DNA of 64,000 nt from JBNRMR01 sp050942895 (GCA_050942895.1 JBMNOE010000005.1:62001-126000); one strand, 5' to 3'. Positions 32,943 through 42,538 are shown, counted from the stretch's first letter. Translations and numbers: made by a program. The notes: a model not told the origin generated them from the letters alone.

Positions 32943-35245
32943 AGGGCATTACCTCTTTCCTTAATGGTTTTTTCATAAAACTGCCCGGGCGTGCAGCCAT
33001 ATTTGGCCTTGAATATACGGATAAAATAGCTGACATTATAATAGCCCAGAGAATTGGCCACGCAGTATATCATTGCGCCCGGTCTTTTAAGCTCCCTTGC
33101 GGCTTTTTCCAGCTTGACTTCAGTCACATAATCTCTGAAATTTATTCCGGCGTATTTGGGGAATACTGAGGAGAGATAGTTGGGGTTTCTGCCGAAAGAT
33201 TCGGCTATGGCTGAAAGGGTCAGCCCATCGACGTCATATTCCTCAACGCGCTTGACGATATACGCCTTAATGCGCTCGATATCCTCCATAAGCCTTCCGC
33301 TCATCTGCTCTTGCCGGGCGTTGCAGTAGCGCCCGCAGCCTTCTGTCAGCGCGGCCATTGCCTGGTCGATATTCCTTGCATCCCGCATCAGCTCAGCCTT
33401 TTCGGTGTCGCACTCAACGGCGTCAAACACCTGATATTTGTCGGACAGAAGCTTGTACAGCAATGTGATTTCACCCATAACGCTTTCCAGGCAGTAAACC
33501 CTTTGCGTGAGAGAGGTGAATATACCATCAAGGCTCGCCTTTGCGGCTGAGAAATCAGCGGACTTCATCGCTCTTTCCAACTGCACATACTGCGCTATAT
33601 CCAGCACCACGGACCTGCTGTCCCATTCCTCGGCGTCCAGTTGCTTAAAAGAGTCCTGATTAGGCATCAAAAAGTGGTATCTGACAGATTGCTTTGCCCC
33701 TTCGTAGCAGGCAGGTAGGCTGTCGATTAGCCGGCAGTGCTTGCTTACTCCAAAGAGAGGCTCGTGTTGGCATTGGGATGCGAAGTATTGCCTGAGCACA
33801 GACATCAGCTTCTCATCAGTCTCAGGATCTTCAAAGTTGATCAGAATCGCGGCGCCGTCGCCTATGGCATTTGTGGCCAGACGCACGCAGCCTTCAAAAT
33901 GTATGTTCTCGATAAAATAGCAAAGGTTATAAAGGGTAGTATGAAAGACCGCGCGGTCAATATCCTGCTCGTTTTTTAAAGTGACGTAAATGCAGGCGAA
34001 TGTTCCATAAGGGAAGGACAGCCCCAACTGGTCAAGATGCCTGCTTATGCGCTCGCCGTTTGGCCCGCTAAGGCCGAAGATACCGCGCAGCAAGGCGTTT
34101 TTACGCTCAGGCCCGAAAGCGGCGATCTCATTTTGCAAAGTGATGACCCGCTGCGTCAACAAATCCAGCGCGCTTGATATTGCCATTTCGGTCCTCTCGG
34201 CTTCACGGCCGAAGCTCTTTGAGACCTCGATGCTTCGGTTAGTCAGCAGCTTTATTGGCAGGTAAATCCTGCTGGTGAGCAGCATTGATATCAGCACTGG
34301 CCCGATGATGGCAATCACCGCTATTATTACAGCAATGCTTAATACAGGAACAAGCTTTTGAAGGACAGTGCTTCTGGCGCGAAGGTGGACATAAGAAAAA
34401 CCGGATTCACCCTTTAATGTAAGCGCATCATAGCCCTGGTCACCAAGCTGTATGAAGAACTCGTCCTCTTCAGCCATGATTTTATCTGCAAGCTCTCCTT
34501 CGACCTCCTCCTGAAATGCATATGTATCGTGAGATCTAAGGGGCGTGAAGTCCGGGCTGAACACCACGAACATATCGTCGGAGTTGGAAACATCTATATC
34601 CAAAACGCTGTATATCTCATCAGTTGAAAGGTTGACCGTCACAAAGCCGCGGTATGCGCCATCCCGGGCGCCGGCCGGATATTTTACCACCAGAGAAACG
34701 ACGTTTTGGCGAAAGTTTTCAGGAAGGCCGTGATGGGTGAGAAAATCGTTCATGACCAGCCATTGGCGCTGCCGAGGAAAGCTGCCGTGCAAGAGCCAGT
34801 TGACATCCTTTCGGTTCATACTGCTGTCCAGTATGTAAGCGCCGTTGGTGGAGATGATATTGGCGCCCTCAATATTATATAGATATATGCTGTGGTAAAG
34901 ATTGCTGGTAAACAGATATTGATTTATTTGGTTATGGACAACTGCCATATGGTTAAGGGTCTGCATTTCGTTTGGCGTGTTGAAGTATTTTAGCACATCG
35001 CTGTTTTTTAGTATATAATTGACGACAAAGCTGTCCGCCAAAGTGAAGATATTATCCTCGGCATTTTGCGAGAGCTGAGCCAGAGCGATCTCTGCGCGCT
35101 CATGTTCTTCATTTTTAACGCTGTTGTAAAAAAGCAGCAGATATGCCGTGATTATGGTGAGAACAAGAGCTACGATTATAAGGGAATAGCTAAGCACCAG
35201 GCGGCGATACAGCGAATTTTGCTGGCGCAGCTTTGATTTCATCAT
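32939..35245 (-). CDS. membrane-bound AraC family regulator with extracellular Cache-like sensor
   Basis: 768 residues from the ATG at 35245 (GGGGGAG just upstream). Helix 1 near residues 15-37 (LSYSLIIVALVLTIITAYLLLF), an extracellular sensor of about 250 residues, helix 2 (VPVLSIAVIIAVIAIIGPVLISMLL), and a C-terminal AraC module (SAIAESFGRNPNYLSSVFPKYAG, SLGYYNVSYFIRIFKAKYG, TPGQF). It is the same architecture as the product of 22175-24499. It lies inside the operon, between binding protein and hexosaminidase, so it probably autoregulates the locus in response to the imported sugar. Confidence 0.9.
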   Translation of the reverse strand: MMKSKLRQQNSLYRRLVLSYSLIIVALVLTIITAYLLLFYNSVKNEEHERAEIALAQLSQNAEDNIFTLADSFVVNYILKNSDVLKYFNTPNEMQTLNHMAVVHNQINQYLFTSNLYHSIYLYNIEGANIISTNGAYILDSSMNRKDVNWLLHGSFPRQRQWLVMNDFLTHHGLPENFRQNVVSLVVKYPAGARDGAYRGFVTVNLSTDEIYSVLDIDVSNSDDMFVVFSPDFTPLRSHDTYAFQEEVEGELADKIMAEEDEFFIQLGDQGYDALTLKGESGFSYVHLRARSTVLQKLVPVLSIAVIIAVIAIIGPVLISMLLTSRIYLPIKLLTNRSIEVSKSFGREAERTEMAISSALDLLTQRVITLQNEIAAFGPERKNALLRGIFGLSGPNGERISRHLDQLGLSFPYGTFACIYVTLKNEQDIDRAVFHTTLYNLCYFIENIHFEGCVRLATNAIGDGAAILINFEDPETDEKLMSVLRQYFASQCQHEPLFGVSKHCRLIDSLPACYEGAKQSVRYHFLMPNQDSFKQLDAEEWDSRSVVLDIAQYVQLERAMKSADFSAAKASLDGIFTSLTQRVYCLESVMGEITLLYKLLSDKYQVFDAVECDTEKAELMRDARNIDQAMAALTEGCGRYCNARQEQMSGRLMEDIERIKAYIVKRVEEYDVDGLTLSAIAESFGRNPNYLSSVFPKYAGINFRDYVTEVKLEKAARELKRPGAMIYCVANSLGYYNVSYFIRIFKAKYGCTPGQFYEKTIKERGNAL

Positions 35246-35299
35246 TACCACTCCCCCTTCTGCTTTTTGCCTTTTCTTTCTTCTCTGCCTTTCTTGAAA

Positions 35300-35335
35300 G
35301 ATTCACACAAAGGACCAGAGTCCTTTGTGTGAATC
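35300..35335 (-). promoter_or_regulatory. perfect 16-bp hairpin between the binding-protein and regulator genes
   Basis: GATTCACACAAAGGAC (35300-35315) is fully complementary to GTCCTTTGTGTGAATC (35320-35335), with a four-base loop. It lies 17 bases after the stop of the sugar-binding lipoprotein gene. Only three T residues follow on the minus strand, so it is more likely a 3'-end stabiliser or partial terminator that lets the binding protein outnumber the downstream products. A similar hairpin follows the other binding-protein gene (17637-17662). Confidence 0.75.
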
Positions 35336-35352
35336 GCATGAATGATATTAGC

Positions 35353-37080
35353 TTATTTCGACATCGTGGATGTGTACCACTCGTTGGCCTCATCGGTGAT
35401 TTGCTGCCCACCGGAGGAGAGCCATTGCTGAACGAATGTATCAAAGTAATCGACGTCTTTTACTCCTTGGATTATATCATTATATGCCTGTATCTGCATC
35501 TTGTCCAGTTCGTCCCAGTAAATATCTGAGGAGGGCATGGCCATGCCGAGGAGAACGTCCTTATATTTATTGCTGAACTTGGCGTAATTATCGGCATATT
35601 CGTAGTAGCCGGGATCCTCTTTTACCATGAAGCCAAGGCCCTCGGCCCAGCCGTTGAACACCAGACCAATGCCGTAGCTTTCGCGCACCACATCAGCCGG
35701 TATCAGGCTGGAGGTGTCACGGAAGCCGTTTTCGTCGTACTGCCAGTGCTCGCCCTCAAAGCCATAGGTCTGGAGCACCCAATAGTCAAAGTCTGTGCAG
35801 CTTTCCTCAAGGAAGTTCAGAATCTTGCCATATTTCGGCTTGTCGTTTTCAAGAGCCGCAGAGAAAACAACGCTGTCGCCGGTGGCGAAACCCCACAGGA
35901 TGGAGCCGCTGTCGCCATTAGGTCCGATGGGCGGGCGGCCAACCTCATAGGCAGCCGGGTCGTTGCCAGCGCCTGTGTAGGCTCTGTACATTCTGCCGCC
36001 TTTGGCGGTTGAAGGGGTGATGCCTTCGGGCATGTTCTGATAGAAGGGGCCGTTGTTTGTGTAGAGTATGCGGCCTTCTATGAAGTCATGAGAGATGGAC
36101 CAATGGTCTCCGCGGTTTTCGCCGGTGATATACTCGGGGTTCAAGATGCCATCGGCGTACCAGGTGGCAAGCTGCGAAAGAGCATCCTTCATGCCGGGCT
36201 GTATCGCGCCATATTGAACTGCGGAATGGTCATCATTCATTTCCCAGTAGAAGGGTATGGAGCCGTAAGCGCCATAGATGGAAGCGAAGGACTCGATTAT
36301 GCGGCCGGAGGAGAGCCCGTATATATTCTCGGGGGATTGATTAGTCAGGCCGGCATCGATAAGTGTTTGCTTGTTTTCTTTAATGGCGTAGAAGGCCTGG
36401 TTAAGCTCGTCGATTGTTTCAGGGGTCTTGGAAATGCCCAGGGCGTCCAGCCAATCCTTACGGAAAAGGCTTGTATAATGGTATTGGCCATTATAGTTGA
36501 AGTTGGGAAGGCCAATGTTTATGCCCTCGTAGGATGTGTAGATGTAGGGGCTTACGCCTTCCTGCTGGCCGACGTCATCAATGCACTGGGCGATTATGGG
36601 CATAAACTGCTCGATCATATCAATAGATATCTCGGTGGTCAGGCCCTGCTTATAGTATGTCTGGCAATATTCAGGGCCGGTAGCGGTGAGAACATCGGGG
36701 AATTCACCGGATGCAAAGCGAACGCTGAGAAGCTCTTCGCGGTTTGCACGGTCAACATACCACATGTCAAACTTGATGTTGAAGTCTGCCTCAAGCTGCA
36801 GCTTGACCGGCGCGTCATCATTAGCGGGGCCGTTGGGCTGGTTCACATACCAGGAGATCTCGTAGGTAGTGTCCGGATCGAATTCATACTCTGCGAAGGG
36901 GCCTGCAGGCTCCGCCGAGGGCTGTTCGGCCGCGCCTGTTCCTGCGGCAGTTGGAGCTGCGGTTGCGGCAGCAGATGGGGCGGGGGTGGAGGCTGCAGGC
37001 TGACCGCTGCAACCGGAGGCCAGCCCCAGCACGATGATCAGGCACAGAGCCAAAGCGGCAATTCTGTTGCGTTTGTTCAT
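35353..37080 (-). CDS. extracellular sugar-binding lipoprotein (LipO-type)
   Basis: 575 residues from ATG 37080 with AGGAGG upstream; the frame extends to 37146 without support. Lipobox LASGCSGQ near residue 20-27, then an Ala/Pro/Thr-rich linker (about 28-65) and a solute-binding fold starting at YEISWYVNQPNGPAND. Receptor of the importer formed by the two permeases upstream. Compared with the paralogue at 15954 the linker is longer and the sequence quite different, so the sugar ligand likely differs. Confidence 0.93.
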   Translation of the reverse strand: MNKRNRIAALALCLIIVLGLASGCSGQPAASTPAPSAAATAAPTAAGTGAAEQPSAEPAGPFAEYEFDPDTTYEISWYVNQPNGPANDDAPVKLQLEADFNIKFDMWYVDRANREELLSVRFASGEFPDVLTATGPEYCQTYYKQGLTTEISIDMIEQFMPIIAQCIDDVGQQEGVSPYIYTSYEGINIGLPNFNYNGQYHYTSLFRKDWLDALGISKTPETIDELNQAFYAIKENKQTLIDAGLTNQSPENIYGLSSGRIIESFASIYGAYGSIPFYWEMNDDHSAVQYGAIQPGMKDALSQLATWYADGILNPEYITGENRGDHWSISHDFIEGRILYTNNGPFYQNMPEGITPSTAKGGRMYRAYTGAGNDPAAYEVGRPPIGPNGDSGSILWGFATGDSVVFSAALENDKPKYGKILNFLEESCTDFDYWVLQTYGFEGEHWQYDENGFRDTSSLIPADVVRESYGIGLVFNGWAEGLGFMVKEDPGYYEYADNYAKFSNKYKDVLLGMAMPSSDIYWDELDKMQIQAYNDIIQGVKDVDYFDTFVQQWLSSGGQQITDEANEWYTSTMSK

Positions 37081-37146
37081 GATTGTTCCTCCTGTTTTTA
37101 TGTTATCCGTTACAAATCCTGTGAAGGGTAAAGTAACCTTTAGCAA

Positions 37147-38049
37147 TCAACCCTTTAGGGAGCCGGTGATTATGCCTTTTATGAAGTATTTTTGCAGGAA
37201 GGGGTAGACCATCAAAATGGGCAGCGTTGCTGCGATGATGGTGCAATACTTCACGACATCGGCGGAAACCGTCTCAAGCCTCTTTGTGTCCTGAACCTCG
37301 GAGGAGGTCTCCACTATGATCTTGCGCAGAACCACCTGTATCACGTAGAGCTTGGAGTCGGTGACGTACAAAAGGCAGTCAAACCAGGCGTTCCAGTTTT
37401 CAACGATGATCCAAAGCCCTATGGTGGCGAGTATTGCGCTTGAAAGGGGAAGCATGACGCGGATCAAGGTCTGAAGGGTGTTACAGCCGTCGATCTCCGC
37501 GGCCTCGTCCAGCTCCTTTGGAAGGCTCATGAAGAAGTTGCGCATTATGACTATATTGTAGGCTTTGGCAAGCTTTGGCAGCACCATAGACCAGATGGTG
37601 TTCCTAAGGCCCAGGTTTGAAACCAGTATGTAGCTGGGAATCATGCCCCCGCCGATGAACATCGTCGCCACGATCAGCATCGTAAGTCCCTTTCGAAAGG
37701 GAAGGTCTCTTTTGGAAAGGGGATAGGCGTAGCCGATGGAGACAATGAGCCCTAAAATAGTTGAAAGCACAGTTCTGTGTATAGTGTTGGCATAGCCGCG
37801 CCAGATGTTGCTGTTAGAAAGCACATAGTTATAGCCCTCAAAGGACCACTTGACGGGCAGCAGGCTGAGATTGGCCAGGCCGACTGTGTCTGCGGATGAA
37901 AAGGATTGCTTCAATATATACATGATGGGATATACCATTGTGAAACATACAAACAGCGTGATAATTATTATGAACACATCGGCTATCCGCTCGCCCATGG
38001 GAACAGGAATGCGATTGCGGTTTTTAACCTTGATCTGTGAAGCTACCAT
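37147..38049 (-). CDS. carbohydrate ABC transporter permease (YtcP/LplC family)
   Basis: 300 residues with GAGGAGG before the ATG. DVFIIIITLFVCFTMVYPIMYILKQSFSS is the first membrane segment and LDEAAEIDGCNTLQTLIRVMLPLSS the EAA motif that contacts an ATPase. The C-terminus KYFIKGIITGSLKG matches the family. It overlaps the preceding permease by seven bases. Confidence 0.94.
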   Translation of the reverse strand: MVASQIKVKNRNRIPVPMGERIADVFIIIITLFVCFTMVYPIMYILKQSFSSADTVGLANLSLLPVKWSFEGYNYVLSNSNIWRGYANTIHRTVLSTILGLIVSIGYAYPLSKRDLPFRKGLTMLIVATMFIGGGMIPSYILVSNLGLRNTIWSMVLPKLAKAYNIVIMRNFFMSLPKELDEAAEIDGCNTLQTLIRVMLPLSSAILATIGLWIIVENWNAWFDCLLYVTDSKLYVIQVVLRKIIVETSSEVQDTKRLETVSADVVKYCTIIAATLPILMVYPFLQKYFIKGIITGSLKG

Positions 38050-39041
38050 ATGCCCTCCTCGCCCGCCTTGTTGGCGATGAAGTTTGCCGAAAGAACCAAC
38101 GCCAGGTTTATGCCCATAGTAAAAAGTTCCACCGCCGTGCTCATTGAATACTGCATTTTGGTGATGCCCGATCGGTAGACATAGGTGCTTATCACATCGC
38201 CCACGGCCAGAGTGTTGTTGTTTAGGAAGTTGTAAATCTGCTCGAAGTTGTCGTCCATGAGGTCGCCCACCCTAAGTATGAGCATCAAAACGATTATGGG
38301 CTTTATCGAGGGCAGAGTGATATGCACTATGCGCTGCAGCCGCGTGGCGCCGTCGATGGTGGCGGCCTCGTAAAGCTGCGGATCGATGCCGGTAAGCGCC
38401 GCAAGGTAGATGATCGAACCCCAGCCGGCACCCTTCCAGATGCTGGTCATAACCATTGTGGAGCGGAAGTAGGCGGGGTCGCCCAGAAAGTAGATCTGTT
38501 TAAGGCCGAGACCTTTGATGACCAGGTTCACCGGTCCGGTAGACGGCGAAAGAAGTTGGGCAAAAAGGCCATATATAACCACCCACGAAACAAAGTGAGG
38601 CATGTATGTGATGGTTTGTACAACTTTTTTGTAGCGTGCGTTTTTAAGCTCGTTTATCACCAGCGCAAGAAGAATGGGCATGGGAAAACCGAACGCCAGC
38701 CGGTAAAGGTTTAAAAGCACCGTGTTTCTGACGATAGACCAAAAAGTTGTTCCGCTTAACAGGCGCTTGAAATGCACAAGCCCAGCCCAAGGGCTTGCAA
38801 GTATTCCGAGCGAAATTCTGTAGTCCTTGAAGGCCAAAGTAACGCCATATATAGGAACGTATTTAAAAATTATAAAATACGCGATGCCCGGAAGCATTAT
38901 CAGGTAAAGCAGCCGGTATCTTTTGAACAGACGCTTAAAGGTCCTCCATCTACTCTGCCGTGTTGCAGCCGCAATTGATGCGCTGCCGTGCGCTACGCCG
39001 TCATTGTTAATCAGCGGTCTCTCCTCCTTCGGACGAAACAA
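38043..39041 (-). CDS. carbohydrate ABC transporter permease (LplB family), start codon uncertain
   Basis: Up to 332 residues. LLYLIMLPGIAYFIIFKYVPIYGVTLAF is the LplB-type first helix, and LYEAATIDGATRLQRIVH the EAA loop. The longest frame begins at a TTG (39041) with no ribosome binding site, whereas GAAGGAGGAG (39030-39021) is followed only by CTG (39014) and ATT (39011) at suitable distances and by no ATG or GTG before the first helix. A non-canonical start, perhaps ATT, is therefore likely. First gene of a seven-gene minus-strand operon. Confidence 0.9.
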   Translation of the reverse strand: MFRPKEERPLINNDGVAHGSASIAAATRQSRWRTFKRLFKRYRLLYLIMLPGIAYFIIFKYVPIYGVTLAFKDYRISLGILASPWAGLVHFKRLLSGTTFWSIVRNTVLLNLYRLAFGFPMPILLALVINELKNARYKKVVQTITYMPHFVSWVVIYGLFAQLLSPSTGPVNLVIKGLGLKQIYFLGDPAYFRSTMVMTSIWKGAGWGSIIYLAALTGIDPQLYEAATIDGATRLQRIVHITLPSIKPIIVLMLILRVGDLMDDNFEQIYNFLNNNTLAVGDVISTYVYRSGITKMQYSMSTAVELFTMGINLALVLSANFIANKAGEEGIW

Positions 39042-39089
39042 AAAAAAGAAAAGAAATCTTTATTCAGTTTACATTGTATTGCAAGTCAG

Positions 39090-39118
39090 AGTATAAATTA
39101 TCCATAACAAAACCGCAA
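39090..39118 (-). promoter_or_regulatory. promoter of the minus-strand sugar operon
   Basis: On the minus strand TTGCGG (39118-39113), a 17-base spacer and TATACT (39095-39090). It lies in the 249-base gap between divergent operons. I found no convincing plus-strand promoter for the GH4 gene. A CATAAT at 39191-39196 without a -35 box could be activator-dependent. AGGATAGTCCT (39133-39143) is a small dyad between the two. Confidence 0.6.
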
Positions 39119-39290
39119 TGATTTAATCTTTAGAGGATAGTCCTAACTTCAGATTATCATAATTGCAACGAAAAAAACTGAAGTTTGTGGCATAATATGA
39201 GATTATTGACTATGTCCCATCGGGCAAGCGCGTGTTATTATTTAAGAAGAAGTATCTGAAATATAAATATTAACAAAGGAGATTCTGGCG

Positions 39291-40553
39291 ATGGGACTGA
39301 AAATCACCGTTGTTGGCGCAGGCAGCTCATACACTCCGGAAATTATTGAGGGGCTTTGCTCGCGTAAAGAAACCATACCCATTCGGGAGATTTCCTTGTA
39401 TGACATAAATGCGCAGAGATTGGAGATAATGGCCGCCTTTTGCAGGCGTTACGCAGCGCACATGGGCTATGAGGTCAACATAACTTCTACCACTGACCGA
39501 AAAGAGGCGCTGATCGGCGCTGATTTTGTCAATGTGCAGATCCGCGTTGGGGGAAACTCCGCGCGAATTGTGGATGAAGCGATACCTAAAAAGTACGGCA
39601 TAATCGGGCAGGAGACAACCGGTCTCGGCGGGATGATGAAGGCGTTTCGCACCATCCCCGTCATGCTGGATATCGCCAGGGAGGTGGAGGAGCTTTGCCC
39701 GAACGCCTGGATTGTCAACTACACCAATCCCACGGGACTTGTGGCCGAAGCGGTGACAAAGCACACGAATGCAAAGATTGCCGGCCTTTGCGCAGGGGGC
39801 TTCTTCCCCAGAGACCTGGTATGCAGGCATCTGGGCTTTGAGCCAGACCAGATCACCTACGATTACTTTGGCTTGAACCACTTGAATTTCGGCTACAACA
39901 TGATGGTGGGCAACCGCCCCCTGACGCGCCAGGAGTTTGAAACCTTCGCCGACCGCCAGCCGCGCTATGACCCTGAGCTGCTCAAAACTTTGGGCATGTT
40001 CCTGACACCATATCTGCGCTGGTATTATAACACGGGCGAGCTAATGCAGCGCCAGCAGTCCGAGGAAAAGTCCCGCGGGCAACTGGTGCTGGAGATAGAA
40101 AAAGAGATATTTGACGCTCTTTCCGATCCTGAATGTGTAACAAAGCCGGAGGCGCTCAAACGCAGAGGCGGCGGCGGGTACAGCGACATCGCTGTTGGGA
40201 TAATCGAAGCGATGCACACCAACACCGAGCGCTGGATGGTCATAAACGTGCCGAACAAGGGCACGGTATCCTTCCTTCCTGACGACGCGGTTATCGAAAC
40301 CGGCTGTCTGGTCAGCGCCGCGGGGATACGTCCGCTGAAGCTTATCAGCATCCCCGAAAGCGTTTGGGGTCTTGTCTGCATGGTAAAAAACTACGAGCAA
40401 CTGGCCGTGAAGGCGGCTGTCACAGGCGATGTGACCACTGCACGCCTGGCGCTTATGTCCCACCCGCTTGTGCGCGATTATGATATAATCGTGCCCATGC
40501 TGGATGAAATGCTGGAAGCCAACCGGGCTTACCTGCCCCAGTTCTTCAAATGA
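39291..40553 (+). CDS. glycoside hydrolase family 4 (NAD- and metal-dependent)
   Basis: 420 residues, AAAGGAG before the ATG. GH4 enzymes cleave alpha- or beta-(phospho)glycosides or uronides through a redox mechanism using NAD+ and Mn2+. NAD motif VVGAGSSYTPEI (near 6-17), IVNYTNPTG (near 142-150), the metal-ligand Cys in AGLCAGGFFP (near 163-172) and His in FGLNHLNFGY (near 193-202). Most 6-phospho-glucosidases read CNVP at the Cys site; CAGG is atypical and means the subfamily should not be guessed. As uptake is by ABC transporter, a free glycoside or uronide, or one phosphorylated by the next gene product, is likely. First gene of the plus-strand arm. Confidence 0.88.
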   Translation: MGLKITVVGAGSSYTPEIIEGLCSRKETIPIREISLYDINAQRLEIMAAFCRRYAAHMGYEVNITSTTDRKEALIGADFVNVQIRVGGNSARIVDEAIPKKYGIIGQETTGLGGMMKAFRTIPVMLDIAREVEELCPNAWIVNYTNPTGLVAEAVTKHTNAKIAGLCAGGFFPRDLVCRHLGFEPDQITYDYFGLNHLNFGYNMMVGNRPLTRQEFETFADRQPRYDPELLKTLGMFLTPYLRWYYNTGELMQRQQSEEKSRGQLVLEIEKEIFDALSDPECVTKPEALKRRGGGGYSDIAVGIIEAMHTNTERWMVINVPNKGTVSFLPDDAVIETGCLVSAAGIRPLKLISIPESVWGLVCMVKNYEQLAVKAAVTGDVTTARLALMSHPLVRDYDIIVPMLDEMLEANRAYLPQFFK

Positions 40554-41530
40554 GCTGCCTGCTTGGCATAGATCAGGGCGGCACAAAAACCTGCGCAGCC
40601 TTGTGCAATTTGCAAGGCGACCTTCTCGGCGTGGGTTATGCCCGGGGAGCCTGCCACAGTTCCTCGGGCATGGCGGCTGCGTTGAAGGCCATCGATGAGG
40701 CGGTTTCAAAAGCGGCTGCAAAAGCTGCCGTTTCCTATGATGATGTATCGCTGCTCTATTCGGGGATGACCGGCGCGGATTGGCCGGAGGAGCTGCCATA
40801 TTTGGAAAGCGCACTGCTTAAACATACGGGCATTAAGCGCATTTGCGTGGCGAATGACTGCCAGATCGCATTTTTTGCCGGCACGCAGCGCGGGTATGGC
40901 GCTGTTGTATGCGCAGGTACCGGCGTGAACGCGGCATTCGTCAGCCGTGACGGAAAATCAGAGAACCTGGGGTTCTTTATCCAGGTTAACCATATCGGCC
41001 GCTTAGCTTTGCAAGCGGTCTATGATGCGTATGCGGGGGTTGGTGCTCAGACCGGCCTAAGCCGGCTTGCCTTCGCCCATTTTGGCCGTGACAACGAGCA
41101 GAGCCTCATGCGCGCCCAGCAATCCCGGGAGGGCCTTTCAACCGCCCGGATAAAGGCCTTTGCCCCAATTGCGATGAAGGCTGCTCAGGAGGGTGACCGG
41201 GCAGCGCAGGAATTGTGCAATGCATTTGCAAGCCGCTGCGCCAGGTACGCCGCAGCCATGCTGGCCAAGGCGGAGCTGCTTGATATTCCGGCCGATGCAG
41301 TGGCATCCGGGGGAATATTCAAAAACGAATGGCTGTTTTCACGCTTCGCCTTTTATCTGGCGGAGTTCGCACCCAAAGCAGCGGCCATCAACGCACAATA
41401 TGAGCCTGTGGCCGGCGCCCTGTTGCGGGCGCTGGATATTTTCGGCACGGAAAGCTCGGCCAAGGAACGCTTGGTTCAGCAAGCATCAGCCCACGGCCTT
41501 TGCCGCCTAATGCAGAAGGAGGAGTGTTAA
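40550..41530 (+). CDS. BadF/BadG/BcrA/BcrD-type sugar kinase (N-acetylglucosamine kinase-like)
   Basis: 326 residues, start overlapping the GH4 stop by four bases. ASKHA-fold ATPase: GIDQGGTKTCAAL (phosphate-1, residues 6-18), VANDCQIA with the catalytic Asp, CAGTGVNAAF (phosphate-2) and ASGGIFKNEWLF (adenosine motif). The family includes eukaryotic-type GlcNAc kinase and bacterial amino-sugar kinases. In this operon it probably phosphorylates the sugar released by GH20 or GH4. Confidence 0.9.
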   Translation: MSCLLGIDQGGTKTCAALCNLQGDLLGVGYARGACHSSSGMAAALKAIDEAVSKAAAKAAVSYDDVSLLYSGMTGADWPEELPYLESALLKHTGIKRICVANDCQIAFFAGTQRGYGAVVCAGTGVNAAFVSRDGKSENLGFFIQVNHIGRLALQAVYDAYAGVGAQTGLSRLAFAHFGRDNEQSLMRAQQSREGLSTARIKAFAPIAMKAAQEGDRAAQELCNAFASRCARYAAAMLAKAELLDIPADAVASGGIFKNEWLFSRFAFYLAEFAPKAAAINAQYEPVAGALLRALDIFGTESSAKERLVQQASAHGLCRLMQKEEC

Positions 41531-42538
41531 ATGACCTGCATGTACAGCGAAGTGATGGATCAACGCACCACCCTTGCGCAGACCATGGACCAGTTTTTAC
41601 CCGCCCTTGATGGGATAATGCGCCTTATTTCAGACAAGCCGCTATTTTTAATAGGTACAGGCGCGTCCTATAATGCCTGCGCAGCCTCTAAGCATGCATT
41701 CGCCATGCACAAAGGCAAAATACCCCAGATACTTTATGCCGCTGAGGCTCTCGGCTATCCGGACAGCCTGTTTTCAGGCGCGGCGGCGATAGTCGTGTCT
41801 CAATCCGGCCAGAGCCATGAAACCAAGCTTCTGTGCGAGAAGCTTAAAAATACCAGCGCGGTGCTGATAGCAGTCACGGCAGACGAGGCTTCAGTTCTGG
41901 CCCGAAGCGCACACGCGGTCATTCCGATACGGGTGGGCAATGAAGTTAGTTCTGCAACCAAAACTTACACGGCCACGGTGCTCATGCTGTACATGCTTGC
42001 CTGTGGAAAAGCGCCCTATGATCTCTTGCAGGAGGATGTAGCCCTTACGCTTAGGCTCTTGGATGACCGGATGGAGGAGCTGTTCCCCTGGTTGGAGGCT
42101 GCAGGCCATGGCTATGTTGCCGGAATCGGCTCGCTGAGCGCATCGGCGGCACAGGCTGCGCTTATGCTCAAGGAAAAATGCTTTCTTTGCTACGAGGGCA
42201 TGTCTGTGAACGAATTGCGCCATGGGACAATCGAAACCGTTGAAAAGGGCACGCCCATCATCATGATGTCAACAGGGGAGGAGGGCTGCAAGGAAGCCGC
42301 CTTGCATGCGCGCTTTTTGTGCAAAATAGGGGCTAAGGTGCTGTTCATCCACGATAGCGGCCAGCCATTGGATGTTCCTCGGGCCACCTGTGTTAAGATA
42401 CGCTGTAACGCGCCCCCGGAGTTCGCACACATTGCCCACGCCATGCTTCCCCAGTTGCTGGCTGAGCGCTTTGCCCGGGAGAAAGGCTACGCTGTGGACA
42501 GCTTCCGCTACATCACCAAGGTGGTGGGGGAGTACTGA
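41531..42538 (+). CDS. SIS-domain protein (GlmS/AgaS-like sugar isomerase or deaminase)
   Basis: 335 residues, AGGAGG before the ATG. Two SIS domains: LFLIGTGASYNACAASKHAF with VVSQSGQSHETK in the first, and YVAGIGSLSASAAQAALMLKEK with ELRHGTIETVEKG in the second, equivalent to the isomerase half of glucosamine-6-phosphate synthase. There is no glutaminase domain, so it is a catabolic isomerase/deaminase of the AgaS or FrlB type. Substrate probably the 6-phospho amino sugar made by the kinase encoded upstream. Confidence 0.9.
   Translation: MTCMYSEVMDQRTTLAQTMDQFLPALDGIMRLISDKPLFLIGTGASYNACAASKHAFAMHKGKIPQILYAAEALGYPDSLFSGAAAIVVSQSGQSHETKLLCEKLKNTSAVLIAVTADEASVLARSAHAVIPIRVGNEVSSATKTYTATVLMLYMLACGKAPYDLLQEDVALTLRLLDDRMEELFPWLEAAGHGYVAGIGSLSASAAQAALMLKEKCFLCYEGMSVNELRHGTIETVEKGTPIIMMSTGEEGCKEAALHARFLCKIGAKVLFIHDSGQPLDVPRATCVKIRCNAPPEFAHIAHAMLPQLLAERFAREKGYAVDSFRYITKVVGEY

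Noticed and set aside
36088..37131. 347-residue plus-strand frame
   Set aside because: Antisense to the lipoprotein gene, of biased glycine/cysteine composition, with no start signal.
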